A DNA stretch of 64,000 nucleotides from Heyndrickxia camelliae (GCF_002844575.1 NZ_PIQO01000020.1:1-64000); one strand, 5' to 3'; positions 52,639 to 62,558 are shown, counted from the first letter of the stretch. The notes: a model not told the origin generated them from the sequence alone. Numbers and translations: made by a program.

Positions 52639-54177
52639 CTAGATATCATTTTCACGATAGCCCGTGTTCGCTTTAACAGAGACTTCTGCAAAACGTTTAA
52701 CATCCTGTTTTTTCGACGCGACTGTGCCGATATACGCCCCAATAAACCCGAGAGGTACAGAAATTATTGCTGGATTTGTTAAATCAATAAGCGGTTTACC
52801 TATAAAAATAGCTGCACCTTCTACTGGTGAAAATACATTTGGACTTATAATTACAAGAATAAGAGAAGACAGTAAACCACAAAGCATTCCCGTAACTGCC
52901 CCCGCTGTATTAAATTTCTTCCAATAGATTGTAAAGATTATAACTGGTAAGTTCGCACTAGCAGCTACACAGAATGCAAGGGATACCAGAAAGGCAACAT
53001 TCATTTTTTGCGCAATGAGTGCAAGTAGAATCGAAAGAATCGCTACACCTACGGAAGCATATCTTGCGGCTTTCATTTGTTGCTTTTCTGTTACATTTCC
53101 TTTCTTAATAATTTGGCCATAAATATCATGGGCAAATGCAGATGCACCTGATAAAACCAGTCCTGCAACAACTGCAAGTATGGTTGCAAATGCAACTGCA
53201 GATACAAACGACATTAGGAAATCCCCTCCAAGTGCACCTGCCAACAGTGGAGCAGCCATATTTCCAGCTGCGTTTGCTTCTTTAATTTTATCAAATCCCA
53301 CAAATGCCGCTGCACCAAACCCTAAGAAAATCGTTAAAACATAGAAAATGCCAATAACCCATGTAGCAGTTACAACCGAGCTTCTTGCTATTTTTGCATT
53401 TTTAACTGTAAAGAACCTCATCAATATATGTGGAAGCCCTGCTGTTCCGAGTACTAGTGCTAACATAAGAGATAATGTATCCAATGGCATTTTATATTTA
53501 ACCCCAGGATTTAAATAATCTGAACCAAGTGGCGTAATCGTTTTCATTTCATGAAACATATTTACGATATTAAAATTAAATTTATACAATACTAGGAAGG
53601 AAATAACGAGTGTACCAATCATCAACAAAACTGCCTTGACAATTTGTACCCAGCTTGTTGCCGTCATTCCACCAAATAATACATAGATGGTCATCATGAC
53701 TCCGACTATTAAAACAGCAGCCCAATAATCAAGGCCAAATAATAATTGGATAAGAGCTCCAGCACCGACCAATTGAGCAATCATATAAAAAATTACTATC
53801 GTTATCGTACTTAAAGCAGCGACTGCTCTAACCTTTTTTGCATCAAACCTCGAATTTATCATATCCGCAAGCGTATATTTACCAAGATTTCTTAATGGTT
53901 CTGCAACTATAAATAATACAACAAGATAAGCGATTAGAAATCCGATACTGTAGAAAAATCCATCAAAGCCATTTAAGGCAATCATTCCTGCAATCCCTAA
54001 AAAAGATGCAGCAGATAAATAGTCCCCAGCTATAGCAAATCCGTTTTGCCAACCGTTCAGACCACCGCCAGCGGTATAAAATTCATCGGCGGTTTTTGTT
54101 TTCTTAGCAGCATAATAGGTAATGACTAAAGTAAGTGCTACAATGATGAGGAATAAAGTAATGACCATTCCACTCAT
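52639..54177 (-). CDS. sodium:solute symporter (ActP/YwcA-like)
   Basis: A 512-residue membrane protein of the SSS family with about 13 helices. Key blocks: FYTAGGGLNGWQNGFAIAGD, YLSAASFLGIAG and GTAGLPHILMRFFTVKNAK. ActP-type members take up acetate, pyruvate or other short acids; the substrate cannot be fixed here. The start overlaps the DUF485 gene stop (ATGA), as with ywcB-ywcA of B. subtilis. Confidence 0.9.
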   Translation of the reverse strand: MSGMVITLFLIIVALTLVITYYAAKKTKTADEFYTAGGGLNGWQNGFAIAGDYLSAASFLGIAGMIALNGFDGFFYSIGFLIAYLVVLFIVAEPLRNLGKYTLADMINSRFDAKKVRAVAALSTITIVIFYMIAQLVGAGALIQLLFGLDYWAAVLIVGVMMTIYVLFGGMTATSWVQIVKAVLLMIGTLVISFLVLYKFNFNIVNMFHEMKTITPLGSDYLNPGVKYKMPLDTLSLMLALVLGTAGLPHILMRFFTVKNAKIARSSVVTATWVIGIFYVLTIFLGFGAAAFVGFDKIKEANAAGNMAAPLLAGALGGDFLMSFVSAVAFATILAVVAGLVLSGASAFAHDIYGQIIKKGNVTEKQQMKAARYASVGVAILSILLALIAQKMNVAFLVSLAFCVAASANLPVIIFTIYWKKFNTAGAVTGMLCGLLSSLILVIISPNVFSPVEGAAIFIGKPLIDLTNPAIISVPLGFIGAYIGTVASKKQDVKRFAEVSVKANTGYRENDI

Positions 54178-54524
54178 GCTCCAACTTCCCCTTTATTTAT
54201 ATTTTCGGATATTACTTCATCCGCAAGCCTATCAAATGTTGCAGCTTTTCTAACATACATAGTACATAATACCCAAGTCATGATAAATTGTAAAAATGCA
54301 AATACCCATGCCCAAGAGATTTCGCCAAAAGCTTTCTTGTTTAGAATAGTAGTGTAGGAGGTTAGTATTGGTAGTGCAAAGTAGAAGACTAAGAAGAAAA
54401 TACTGCCAGAGATAATAAACTTTTTCTTGGTTGAAACAAGTTCTTTGAATTTACTGGATGAGGCTATTGATTCATAATCGATATGCTTGCGACCTTTTTG
54501 TTGGGTTTGTTTCCCTTTTTCCAT
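54174..54524 (-). CDS. DUF485 membrane protein (YwcB-like)
   Basis: A 116-residue protein with two membrane helices and the DUF485 pattern SSSKFKELVSTKKKFIISGS and SWAWVFAFLQFIMTWVLC. It is almost always encoded beside an ActP-type symporter and is thought to help it. Its charged N-terminus and C-terminus are cytoplasmic by prediction. Confidence 0.88.
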   Translation of the reverse strand: MEKGKQTQQKGRKHIDYESIASSSKFKELVSTKKKFIISGSIFFLVFYFALPILTSYTTILNKKAFGEISWAWVFAFLQFIMTWVLCTMYVRKAATFDRLADEVISENINKGEVGA

Positions 54525-54588
54525 TTCTTCACTTCCCTTTCTTTATTTTTCATACTTTCTAAATAATAGTAAGTTTAGGAGATGATAT

Positions 54589-54616
54589 TTGTCAATATTA
54601 TTTTAATATTTAAAAT
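54589..54616 (+). promoter_or_regulatory. possible kyn operon promoter
   Basis: TTGTCA (54589-54594), 16 bases, TAAAAT (54611-54616), about 80 bases before kynU. A second choice near 54640-54655 cannot be excluded. Confidence 0.35.
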
Positions 54617-54697
54617 TTATGATATTTTCAGTTTTAGTATTATGATTATATAGTAAGGAAAATGCAATTTATCAACCAGAATAGGAGGAATACATGT

Positions 54698-55972
54698 ATG
54701 AAAAAATACTCACTGGATTTTGCTAAAGCATTAGATGCAAAAGATGATTTAGCAAAATATAGAAAGGAGTTCTACCTTCCCGAAAATATGACTTATCTAG
54801 ATGGAAATTCTTTAGGAATCCTTTCTAGACGTGCTGAAAGTTCACTTTTACAAGTCTTGGATTCTTGGAAGCAATTTGGAATAGATGGATGGACGAAAGG
54901 AAAATATCCTTGGTTTTATCTTTCAGAAAAACTCGGTGACGTAACCGCTCCGCTTGTAGGAGCTTTATCGGATGAAATTATTGTAACCGGTTCCACGACT
55001 GTTAATCTTCATCAACTAGTCGCAACCTTTTATCAACCAAAAGGAAATAAAACAAAAATATTAGCGGACGAATTAAATTTCCCATCCGATATTTATGCAT
55101 TGCAGAGCCAAATCAAGCATAAAGGATATAATCCAGATACTCATTTAATTAGAGTAAAAAGTAAGGATGGGCGAACACTTCAAGAGGACGATATTATTGC
55201 TGCCATGACAGAAGATATCAGCTTAGTAGTATTGCCTGCCGTTCTGTATCGAAGCGGACAAATACTGGATATCAAGCGTTTGACCGCAGCTGCACGTGAA
55301 CGAAATATTTATATTGGATTTGACTTATGCCATTCCATTGGTGCCATTCCACATTCACTACATGATTGGAATGTTGACTTCGCTTTTTGGTGCAATTACA
55401 AATACTTAAATGCCGGTCCAGGTAGTGTTGGTGGTTTATTTGTTCACCAACATCATTTCGGAAAAGCTCCTGGTCTTGCCGGCTGGTTTAGCTCCAAAAA
55501 AGAAGTCCAATTTGATATGGAACATGTATTAACTCCTGCCGATAATGCTGGTGCATATCAAATTGGAACCCCACATGTACTAAGCATAGCACCATTAATA
55601 GGATCACTAGAATTATTTTCGGAAGTAGGCATCTTAAAAATAAGAGAAAAATCCATTAAACTCACAAATTATATGCTTGACCTTATAAAGGACGAACTAT
55701 TGGAATACGGATTTGTAATTGCTAATCCCTTAGAAGAAACAAAACGCGGAGGTCATATTTATCTCGAACATCAGGAAGCTGCAAGCATTTGCAAGGCGCT
55801 AAAGGCAAATGGGGTTATTCCCGATTTCAGAGCACCAAATGGAATTAGACTTGCTCCTATTGCTTTTTACAATTCCTTTAAAGATGTATTCCATGCAATT
55901 TCCATCCTAAAAGAAATTATGATTCAGAAAACATATAAAGAATATGAAAATACTAGAGAAATAATTGCTTAG
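54698..55972 (+). CDS. kynU: kynureninase
   Basis: About 424 residues from the ATG at 54698 (AGGAGG site; the longer frame starts before it). A PLP enzyme cutting kynurenine to anthranilate and alanine. Blocks: [26 protein letters not shown] and [15 protein letters not shown], which carries the PLP Lys. First gene of kynU-kynB-kynA. Confidence 0.94.
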   Translation: MKKYSLDFAKALDAKDDLAKYRKEFYLPENMTYLDGNSLGILSRRAESSLLQVLDSWKQFGIDGWTKGKYPWFYLSEKLGDVTAPLVGALSDEIIVTGSTTVNLHQLVATFYQPKGNKTKILADELNFPSDIYALQSQIKHKGYNPDTHLIRVKSKDGRTLQEDDIIAAMTEDISLVVLPAVLYRSGQILDIKRLTAAARERNIYIGFDLCHSIGAIPHSLHDWNVDFAFWCNYKYLNAGPGSVGGLFVHQHHFGKAPGLAGWFSSKKEVQFDMEHVLTPADNAGAYQIGTPHVLSIAPLIGSLELFSEVGILKIREKSIKLTNYMLDLIKDELLEYGFVIANPLEETKRGGHIYLEHQEAASICKALKANGVIPDFRAPNGIRLAPIAFYNSFKDVFHAISILKEIMIQKTYKEYENTREIIA

Positions 55973-55987
55973 GAAGGAGAACATGTC

Positions 55988-56617
55988 ATGACGTGGATTG
56001 ATATTTCACAACCTTTAACCAATGATATTGCTGTTTGGCCAGGTGATACCCCCTTTTCCTATGAGGTTGCAGTTACTAAGGAAGAAAGCGGTTCAGTCAA
56101 TATAGGAAAAGTCACGATGAGCGTCCATACAGGTACACATATAGATGCACCTTATCATTTTGATACAGAAGGTCGGAAAGTGAAGGATTTAGATATTAAT
56201 ACTTATGTTGGAATTGCTAGGATTATTGATGTATCTCCTTTTGATACTATCGGTGCAAAAGAGCTTGAAAAATTTGATTTAGAGGGAATAAGCAGATTAT
56301 TATTTAAAACAAAATCAACTGCCAACCCGAACATTTTTCCTGATAGTATACCTATTTTACTTCCTAGTCTAGGTCCATATTTAAAGCAAAAGGGAATAAA
56401 ACTGTTAGGAGTGGATATCCCTTCAGTAGATGCCTTAGATAGTAAAGATTTAGAAACCCATCACACACTTTTTGAAAATGGGGTTCATATTTTGGAGAAT
56501 GTTGTTTTATCACATGTATCACCAGGGGATTACCATTTAATTTCTTTACCGTTATTAATAGAAGAAGCCGATGGCAGTCCTGTTCGAGCAATAATAAAAC
56601 CTGTTTCTACAAAATAA
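55988..56617 (+). CDS. kynB: kynurenine formamidase
   Basis: A 209-residue metal-dependent cyclase-type hydrolase that removes formate from N-formylkynurenine. The metal motif H-x-G-T-H-x-D-x-P-x-H is complete in [33 protein letters not shown] is also typical. 15 bases behind kynU, 16 before kynA. Confidence 0.94.
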   Translation: MTWIDISQPLTNDIAVWPGDTPFSYEVAVTKEESGSVNIGKVTMSVHTGTHIDAPYHFDTEGRKVKDLDINTYVGIARIIDVSPFDTIGAKELEKFDLEGISRLLFKTKSTANPNIFPDSIPILLPSLGPYLKQKGIKLLGVDIPSVDALDSKDLETHHTLFENGVHILENVVLSHVSPGDYHLISLPLLIEEADGSPVRAIIKPVSTK

Positions 56618-56633
56618 CATAGGAGGTGAAAAT

Positions 56634-57464
56634 ATGTCAGATAAGAAATCGACAGAGGGCATCTATACAGATTTTACAAATAAAATGACGTACGGGGAAT
56701 ATTTAGAGCTTGATCGCCTGCTTACAAGTCAAAACAGATTATCCAATCATCATGATGAAATGCTTTTCATTATTATTCATCAAGTAAGTGAATTATGGAT
56801 GAAATTAATCTTACATGAACTTAGAGCAGCAATTCGTTCCATTCAAACGGATAAACTGGCAACAGCCTTTAAAATGCTTGCACGTGTTTCCAAAATACAA
56901 TCACAAATTATTCAGGCCTGGGATGTTTTATCAACTTTAACCCCTTCAGAATATATGGAATTCCGTGCTAAATTAGGTCAAGCCTCTGGTTTTCAATCCT
57001 ATCAATATAGGATGATTGAGTTTGCATTAGGTTATAAGACAAAACATATATTAGCAATCTATAAAAAAGATCCTGTCTTGCATCAAAGACTAGCAGAAGC
57101 ATTTCAATCCCCAAGTATATATGATGCTGCAATTCTAGCATTAAATAAGCACGGATTCCATATTGATCAACAGCTAATAGAACGGGACTACTCTGTACCG
57201 TATGAAACGAACCCTACTGTTGAAGCAGCTTGGTTAGAGGTATACAAAAATGTTGATCAATATTGGGATCTATATCAATTAGCAGAAAAACTTGTAGACA
57301 TTGAAGACTGGCTGCAACAATGGAGATTTCGTCATATGAAAACCGTAGAGCGAATTATTGGTCACAAACCTGGTACGGGTGGCTCAGCGGGGGTAAGCTA
57401 TTTAAAAAAAGTTTTAGACCATCGTTTTTTCCCTGAACTTTGGGATATACGGACGAAGTTGTAG
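56634..57464 (+). CDS. kynA: tryptophan 2,3-dioxygenase
   Basis: A 276-residue heme dioxygenase opening the tryptophan ring, the first step. Substrate-site blocks [14 protein letters not shown] and [19 protein letters not shown] and the C-terminal [20 protein letters not shown]...[11 protein letters not shown] are conserved, including the axial His. No nad genes follow, so the route should end at anthranilate. Confidence 0.95.
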   Translation: MSDKKSTEGIYTDFTNKMTYGEYLELDRLLTSQNRLSNHHDEMLFIIIHQVSELWMKLILHELRAAIRSIQTDKLATAFKMLARVSKIQSQIIQAWDVLSTLTPSEYMEFRAKLGQASGFQSYQYRMIEFALGYKTKHILAIYKKDPVLHQRLAEAFQSPSIYDAAILALNKHGFHIDQQLIERDYSVPYETNPTVEAAWLEVYKNVDQYWDLYQLAEKLVDIEDWLQQWRFRHMKTVERIIGHKPGTGGSAGVSYLKKVLDHRFFPELWDIRTKL

Positions 57465-57692
57465 ATTTATCACTTGTACAGTCATTTTAAAAAACTAGGT
57501 ATATACCCATAGTTTGTCACATATTCACTCCTAATTCATATGATGGTTTAACTAAAGATACTTTTCGTCATTTTATATCTATGTTTCCTAGATTAAGTAA
57601 TGGAAAGGTCGAAAAGTGCTGGCTTAGTCTAATAATCTTTGTGGTTAACCAAAGAATCGAAAGCGTTACAGCTTCAATTAGGGGTGAAAAAC

Positions 57693-58424
57693 TTGAAATC
57701 TACTTATCAAGATGCATTAGCATCTTATGGTATAGGAGGTGCACATCCGGGGGGACTTCATCTAACGAAGCAAATCTTACAAAACGAAAATATCTCCCCA
57801 AATACAACTATTCTAGATGCTGGATGTGGAACAGGGCAAACGTCGGCCTTTCTTGCCATGGAATATAATTGTCAGGTTACTGCCATTGATCACCATCTGG
57901 TAATGGTGGAAAAGGCAAAGCAGAGATTTGCAAGAGAAAAATTGTCTATCTCTGTTACCCAAGGTAGCATTGAGGACATTCCTTTCCCAGATCAGTCCTT
58001 TGATATAGTAGTAGCAGAATCCGTTACTGCATTTACAAATATCCAAAAAACACTTCATGAATATTACCGAGTGCTAAAACCACATGGGATATTAATAGAT
58101 ATTGATATGACTGCAGAAGAGCAACTCAGTGATGAAGAAAAATTTCATATTTGTACAGTATATGGGATGGACAATGTTTTAACCGAGCAAGAGTGGATCC
58201 AACAAATGTCTTCAGCAGGTTTGTATCCAGTCCATATTCTGGCAGGAAGTTCTATTTCAAACCATTTGCAACAGCCACAACCTATGCATGATCCAGAATT
58301 CCACATGTCCCCAAATGTTACACCTGATCTGGTTGCTATATTAATTGCTCATAATGAACTTACAAATTTGTATGGACATTTACTTGGTTATCGAGTGTTC
58401 CGAGCGCAAAAATTAGATAATTGA
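57693..58424 (+). CDS. class I SAM-dependent methyltransferase
   Basis: About 243 residues from the TTG at 57693, well spaced after AGGGG (the frame itself opens at 57639). SAM motif I: TILDAGCGTGQTSAF; motif II acidic end VTAIDHH; then IPFPDQSFDIVVAES and VLKPHGILIDIDM. The C-terminal part is helical with a His-rich stretch. The acceptor is unknown. Transcribed with its own terminator; not obviously part of the kyn operon (about 230 bases apart). Confidence 0.82.
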   Translation: MKSTYQDALASYGIGGAHPGGLHLTKQILQNENISPNTTILDAGCGTGQTSAFLAMEYNCQVTAIDHHLVMVEKAKQRFAREKLSISVTQGSIEDIPFPDQSFDIVVAESVTAFTNIQKTLHEYYRVLKPHGILIDIDMTAEEQLSDEEKFHICTVYGMDNVLTEQEWIQQMSSAGLYPVHILAGSSISNHLQQPQPMHDPEFHMSPNVTPDLVAILIAHNELTNLYGHLLGYRVFRAQKLDN

Positions 58425-58469
58425 AAGAACGCCCATTTTGTTTTTTGGAAACAGAATGGGCGTTCTTTC
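58423..58469. terminator. bidirectional terminator between methyltransferase gene and selB
   Basis: GAAAGAACGCCCATT (58423-58437) pairs perfectly with AATGGGCGTTCTTTC (58455-58469). It overlaps the methyltransferase stop and lies 3 bases behind selB. Confidence 0.8.
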
Positions 58470-58471
58470 CA

Positions 58472-60352
58472 TTATTCGTTCCACCTTCTATCATTATCTT
58501 TTCTAAGAGTTATTTTAAATTTATCTAAAGTCTCTAAAAATGGTACTAAGTATTTTCTGGAAAAGCCCAGTATCGCTTTTGCTTCTTGCATATCAAAACT
58601 CGGATTTGTTTTGGATTTAAGGTCATCAGCATAGCTCCAGAAGATATCCTTATGCCAATAAATAGACTCTGTTAAAGGAATGATACTTCCATTTTCCACT
58701 AAATATTGGGTAATTTCTTGTGATATCTTAGTATCAATACCAACTCTCTCCAAATATAGGCTAAAATTATCGACTTTCCATGTATCTTTTTTTAAGGTTG
58801 CCAGTAAGCTTTTTACAGGGTTTATCCATTTTTCCGGAAGATAGGGATTAAAATCCTTTTGGAAAATATATGGTCCCTTGTATTCCCAATTTTCATGTTC
58901 AACACCTTGTTTTAAGCCAAACTCTATTAAGTGCTGCGGATACTTTCTTTTCAGGCTTTGGATTAATTCTGCTTTTGTTAATCCTGTTCGTAAAGGATAT
59001 AGATGATGAAAATCAGTAAGATATCTATTAATATCCTGAAACAGTTCCTTTATTATTTTTCTGTGTGTGATAAAGTCATTAAAAACAATCCATTCTTGAT
59101 GTTGAATTTCTTTTTTAAGCTCCTCCTGAGAGATGGACATATCGGTTAATAATACATCTTTTTGTAACGCTTTTTTTTCCTCTAATAATGATAGAAATCG
59201 CTCTGAAAAACTTCCTGTCTTTTTCCTTTGTAATAGCGCAATGGTTTCTTCGCCAAATTTATATCGTTTTCCATTCGGATCAACAATCCATCCTCCCCCT
59301 ATGGTTTCGTGTGGTGATGGTCTTCTAATAATAAAACGATCTCCACGTTTTGCAACAATAGGTGCATCCAACCTTAACTGACATAAAATCTCTTCCTTTT
59401 CCAGCGCTACTTCATTGCGATCAAAGAAAACAATTTTTCCCATTACCTCTGTCGTACCGATATAACATTTTATCGGCATACGTTGTTTTATTGGAAATTT
59501 CAGTTTTCCTACAACTCTGATACTGACATCCATTATATCCGTTGTGTTGAGGAAATCGGGGCTGACTATCGTATCTCCTCTTTTTACCATTTGAAGCGGA
59601 ACTCCAGTTATATTTAGTGCCGTTCTTTGTCCGGCATAAGCATTTTTCACTTGCTCGTGATGGACTTGAATTTGCCTAACTTTAACGTTCATGTTATTAG
59701 GAAGAATGGACAGTTTGTCTCCTTCCGTTACCGACCCTTCATATATAGTTCCTCTGACGATGGTACCTTGTCCCTTTATCGAGAAAACTTGATCTATCGG
59801 TAAACGGAAGTGACCATAATGATGCCTTTCTGGTAGTAAAAGTAACTTTTCCACAATGGAAGATTTTAAGAACGCACAACCTTCCCCTGTCACACTGCTT
59901 ACAGGTAAGATTGGTACATTTTCAAAAATCGTACCCTTCAAGTTATCTCGAATTTCCTCTTCCACTAATGATAGCAATTCCTCATCCGCTCTATCTACTT
60001 TTGTAAGAGCAATTAGTCCATCTTTAATATTTAGGAAGGATAAAATCTCTGCATGCTCCAATGTTTGCGGCATTACTCCTTCATCCGCTGCGATTACTAG
60101 TACCACAAAATCAATACCTGCCACACCTGCAATCATCTGACGAATAAAACGTTCATGCCCCGGAACATCGATGATGGAAATTTGTAGTTGATCATCCTCA
60201 AAGAGAGGAGCAAAGCCGGGCTCAATCGAAATTTGCCGTTCTTTTTCTTCCTTTAAGCGATCAGTATCAACATTTGTTAAGACTTTGGTCAGGGCAGTCT
60301 TACCATGATCAATATGACCTGCCATACCAACCGTAAAATACCTTTTATTCAT
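58472..60352 (-). CDS. selB: selenocysteine-specific elongation factor SelB
   Basis: A 626-residue translational GTPase that brings Sec-tRNA-Sec to UGA codons marked by a SECIS hairpin. G motifs: AGHIDHGKTALTK (G1), DVPGHERFI (G3), TKVD (G4). Beta-barrel domains II-IIIb follow, then C-terminal winged helices that bind the SECIS RNA (for example GLTKAELIQSLKRKYPQHLI). Start ATG behind AGGTGAG. The matching tRNA-Sec lies 1.5 kb upstream on the same strand, with an integrase remnant between. selA and a target selenoprotein are not in the window. Confidence 0.94.
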   Translation of the reverse strand: MNKRYFTVGMAGHIDHGKTALTKVLTNVDTDRLKEEKERQISIEPGFAPLFEDDQLQISIIDVPGHERFIRQMIAGVAGIDFVVLVIAADEGVMPQTLEHAEILSFLNIKDGLIALTKVDRADEELLSLVEEEIRDNLKGTIFENVPILPVSSVTGEGCAFLKSSIVEKLLLLPERHHYGHFRLPIDQVFSIKGQGTIVRGTIYEGSVTEGDKLSILPNNMNVKVRQIQVHHEQVKNAYAGQRTALNITGVPLQMVKRGDTIVSPDFLNTTDIMDVSIRVVGKLKFPIKQRMPIKCYIGTTEVMGKIVFFDRNEVALEKEEILCQLRLDAPIVAKRGDRFIIRRPSPHETIGGGWIVDPNGKRYKFGEETIALLQRKKTGSFSERFLSLLEEKKALQKDVLLTDMSISQEELKKEIQHQEWIVFNDFITHRKIIKELFQDINRYLTDFHHLYPLRTGLTKAELIQSLKRKYPQHLIEFGLKQGVEHENWEYKGPYIFQKDFNPYLPEKWINPVKSLLATLKKDTWKVDNFSLYLERVGIDTKISQEITQYLVENGSIIPLTESIYWHKDIFWSYADDLKSKTNPSFDMQEAKAILGFSRKYLVPFLETLDKFKITLRKDNDRRWNE

Positions 60353-60363
60353 ATTCTCACCTT

Positions 60364-60564
60364 CTAATAACTACCTCTTTTTTGATTTTGAAACCATTTC
60401 CTTGCAAACACAATATTCATGGAGATAGCTCCAATAAAAATTAATAAAAAGATAATCCCAGTCCACAGATAATGGATGTAAAAACAAACAATAGCAAAAC
60501 AGAGAATTGCTATTGTTATAATGAAGCCAAAAAATAGGGTTGCAAAATAATATGTTTTTTCCAA
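60364..60564 (-). CDS. small membrane protein upstream of selB
   Basis: About 66 residues from the TTG at 60564 (GGCGGTG site; the frame opens at 60579). Two membrane helices (about residues 5-30 and 33-52) and a basic end (RKWFQNQKRGSY). It ends 11 bases before selB and so is probably co-transcribed with it. No known family. The stretch 60580-60781 holds no gene I can see. Confidence 0.6.
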   Translation of the reverse strand: MEKTYYFATLFFGFIITIAILCFAIVCFYIHYLWTGIIFLLIFIGAISMNIVFARKWFQNQKRGSY

Positions 60565-60781
60565 GAAAAACACCGCCAATTAAATTTATATATTTATGTA
60601 ATCCTTAATATATTTCAAAATAACCATTTGTCCATATATCAGTATATTAAAGTAATTATCCGGTATGGTACAAATATGTAATAATACTACCGCACAAATC
60701 ATCTTCCATTCCATATTCTCGCGCGAACTTTTCCGATAAAATCTAGCAACCGTTCCTCAACGCCAAATAGTCGATATTTTT

Positions 60782-61673
60782 TCATTTGAACACGTAATTT
60801 AACGGAGAATATTGTGCGTGCTGCGTTTGGACGTCCCGGTTCGTCATTTGCACGTAACGGCGCACCATTTTCATATACGAGTGGCCGAGGATTTTCTGCA
60901 AACTAAACGGATCGCCGCCGTAAATATTATATAATGCGCCAGTATGACGGAATGTATGAGGAGCCACTTTCGCACGGTCTAGTCGCGCTATTTTTCCGAG
61001 TATCTTAATATTTTCGCGAACGGTCGAATCGCTGACTTTGTGTCCTTCGTATGTGACAAATAAATACTCGTTGCCAAAGTCCGCAGTTTCACGCATATAT
61101 TCGTCAAGCAGCTTGCACGTACGCGGCGATATCGGAACATAGCGACCAACACGCGTCTTAGTATCGAGCCTGCCTCTAACCGAATATGCCCCGCTTTTAA
61201 ATCGATATTCGCACGCTTTACATCGACTAATTTGCACGCACGCATCATCGTGTCAAGCAGTACGTATACGATAACCTTCGTTACTCCAACTAGCGTCCGA
61301 ACTTCCTTCGGTGTAAATGGTGTAAATGCCTCGACCACGTCAATCGGCGGTGTATCGGCTCGCTAATCCAGCCTTTTTCCTCGTTTGCATATTTAACGAA
61401 AGTTCGCATCGTTCGCACTCGAATATTAACCGTGTGCGGTGAAAAGTCGAGTTCCTCCGTCATATGCGTTATCCAGCCGACAAAAAATTCCGTTGTTAGC
61501 TCGCGATGGTTGATGTATTTTTGAAAATACCCGTAATTTTGATAGTAGCCTTCGATTGTAAGGCGACCGAGCCCTTCGCCTCGCTTAACGACCATAAATT
61601 GTTCGAACATATCGCTCAACGTTAAATTTTCCGGTACTGTTTGCGTTGAGCCTCCGCGTTTATACTTGCGCAA
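60782..61673 (-). pseudogene. tyrosine recombinase (phage-type integrase), two frameshifts
   Basis: Joined frames give one integrase. The start is probably TTG at 61673 after GGAAGGGG (LRKYKRGG...). The core-binding domain follows (NLTLSDMFEQFMVV, TIEGYYQNYGYFQKYINHRE), with a shift near 61370 to DTPPIDVVEAFTPFTPKEVR and LLDTMMRACKLVDVKRANID. A second shift near 61170 leads to DTKTRVGRYVPISPRT and the catalytic H-x-x-R (PHTFRHTG), H (ILGHSYMKM) and Tyr (RRYVQMT). The catalytic-domain Arg position reads RACKL. Base use is richer in CG than its neighbours, so it was acquired. It lies about 190 bases downstream of the tRNA-Sec 3' end. Confidence 0.8.
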
Positions 61674-61716
61674 AATAAAAACCCCTTCCGTATATAATCG
61701 AAAGAGGCTCAACCCT

Positions 61717-61785
61717 GATAGTCTTCGCTATGGGTTCCCGATAGTTTTCGCATTAAGCCCGCGATAGTTTTACCGGAAACTAGGC
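61717..61785. repeat. three 23-bp spaced direct repeats beside integrase
   Basis: GATAGT(C/T)TT begins at 61717, 61740 and 61763, an exact 23-base period. On the minus strand the shared core is AARACTATCRSGG. They stand between the integrase start and tRNA-Sec, the expected place for arm-type integrase binding sites. A fourth unit at 61786 is too weak to count. Confidence 0.55.
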
Positions 61786-61858
61786 GAAAACCTTTGCGGA
61801 GTTATCGTCTAAATCATCGTTATAAATCATCGGAATCTCTTGCGGGAGTAAGTCGTAA

Positions 61859-61955
61859 TGGCGGGACCGCCTGGGAATCGAACCCAGCAAAGACGACACG
61901 CGCCTCTCAGAAGGTTTTGAAGACCTCGGCATGCACCAGCAACGCACTCAGCCCC
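61859..61955 (-). tRNA. selC: tRNA-Sec (UCA anticodon)
   Basis: Read on the minus strand this is a 97-base tRNA ending in GCCA. The anticodon loop CTTCAAA (TCA anticodon) sits on a GAGGT/ACCTT stem. A long variable arm (AGAGGCG/CGTCTTT) and a T-arm CTGGGTTCGATTCCCAG follow; the acceptor pairs GGGGCTG with CGGTCCC including wobbles. A TCA anticodon plus a long extra arm is diagnostic for selenocysteine tRNA. It agrees with selB nearby. Confidence 0.88.
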
Positions 61956-61969
61956 ATGACACTTTTATC

Positions 61970-61998
61970 ATTATAGTAAATATAGCCTTCAATCACAA
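61970..61998 (-). promoter_or_regulatory. tRNA-Sec promoter
   Basis: On the minus strand TTGTGA (61998-61993), 17 bases, TATAAT (61975-61970), 14 bases before the tRNA 5' end. Confidence 0.65.
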
Positions 61999-62027
61999 GC
62001 GGGAAGTATTCTACTTTGTTTTTATGC

Positions 62028-62057
62028 TTGTCTGTTCTGCCCTATATTGACTATAAT
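62028..62057 (+). promoter_or_regulatory. promoter of DUF2621 gene
   Basis: TTGTCT (62028-62033), 18 bases, TATAAT (62052-62057), with a GTAGGAGG site 10 bases before the ATG at 62094. Confidence 0.55.
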
Positions 62058-62093
62058 GAAGAAAGGTAGTAATGAACGTAGGAGGTTCGTTCC

Positions 62094-62519
62094 ATGCTTC
62101 ATGGTTGGTTTTTGTGGTTCATCCTTTTCTGGGTAGTCGTTCTAATTTCGCTAATGGCGATAGGTGGATTTTTTATGTTTCGAAAATTCCTAAAAAAATT
62201 ACCTAAAGAAGACGGTAAATCTATTATGGATTGGGAAGAGCATTATGTGAACAAAACAAGAAACTTATGGACAAATGATAATAAGCAATTATTAGAAGAA
62301 TTAGTGAGTCCCGTTCCGGAATTATTCCGAGATGTGGCAAGACACAAGATTGCTGGTAAAATCGGTGAAATTGCTTTAGAGGACAAAGCAAGGTCCATTA
62401 CGTTAGACCACATTATCCGCGGATATATATTAGCAACACCAAAAAGGGACCACAAATTTTTAAGAAAAAAACTTAATGAAATGAAAATAGATGTTACACC
62501 ATATGAACATTTATTTTGA
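62094..62519 (+). CDS. DUF2621 (YneK-like) membrane-anchored protein
   Basis: A 141-residue protein. One N-terminal membrane helix (about residues 4-28) is followed by a charged cytoplasmic part with the conserved PKEDGKSIMDWEEHYVNKT and PVPELFRDVARHKIAGKIGE blocks of the YneK family. In B. subtilis the homologue lies next to ccdC, as here. Function unknown. Confidence 0.85.
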   Translation: MLHGWFLWFILFWVVVLISLMAIGGFFMFRKFLKKLPKEDGKSIMDWEEHYVNKTRNLWTNDNKQLLEELVSPVPELFRDVARHKIAGKIGEIALEDKARSITLDHIIRGYILATPKRDHKFLRKKLNEMKIDVTPYEHLF

Positions 62520-62523
62520 AATG

Positions 62524-62554
62524 AGAAAAGCGAAGCACAAGGTGCTTCGCTTTC
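62524..62554. terminator. bidirectional terminator
   Basis: AAAGCGAAGCAC (62526-62537) pairs with GTGCTTCGCTTT (62542-62553), between the DUF2621 gene and ccdC. Confidence 0.75.
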
Positions 62555-62558
62555 TTAC

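Noticed and set aside
57581-57868. 95-codon plus-strand frame before the methyltransferase
   Set aside because: It is in the wrong frame over the SAM motif of the methyltransferase gene and has no ribosome site.
61794-61976. 60-codon plus-strand frame
   Set aside because: It is the complement of tRNA-Sec and its flank, not a protein gene.
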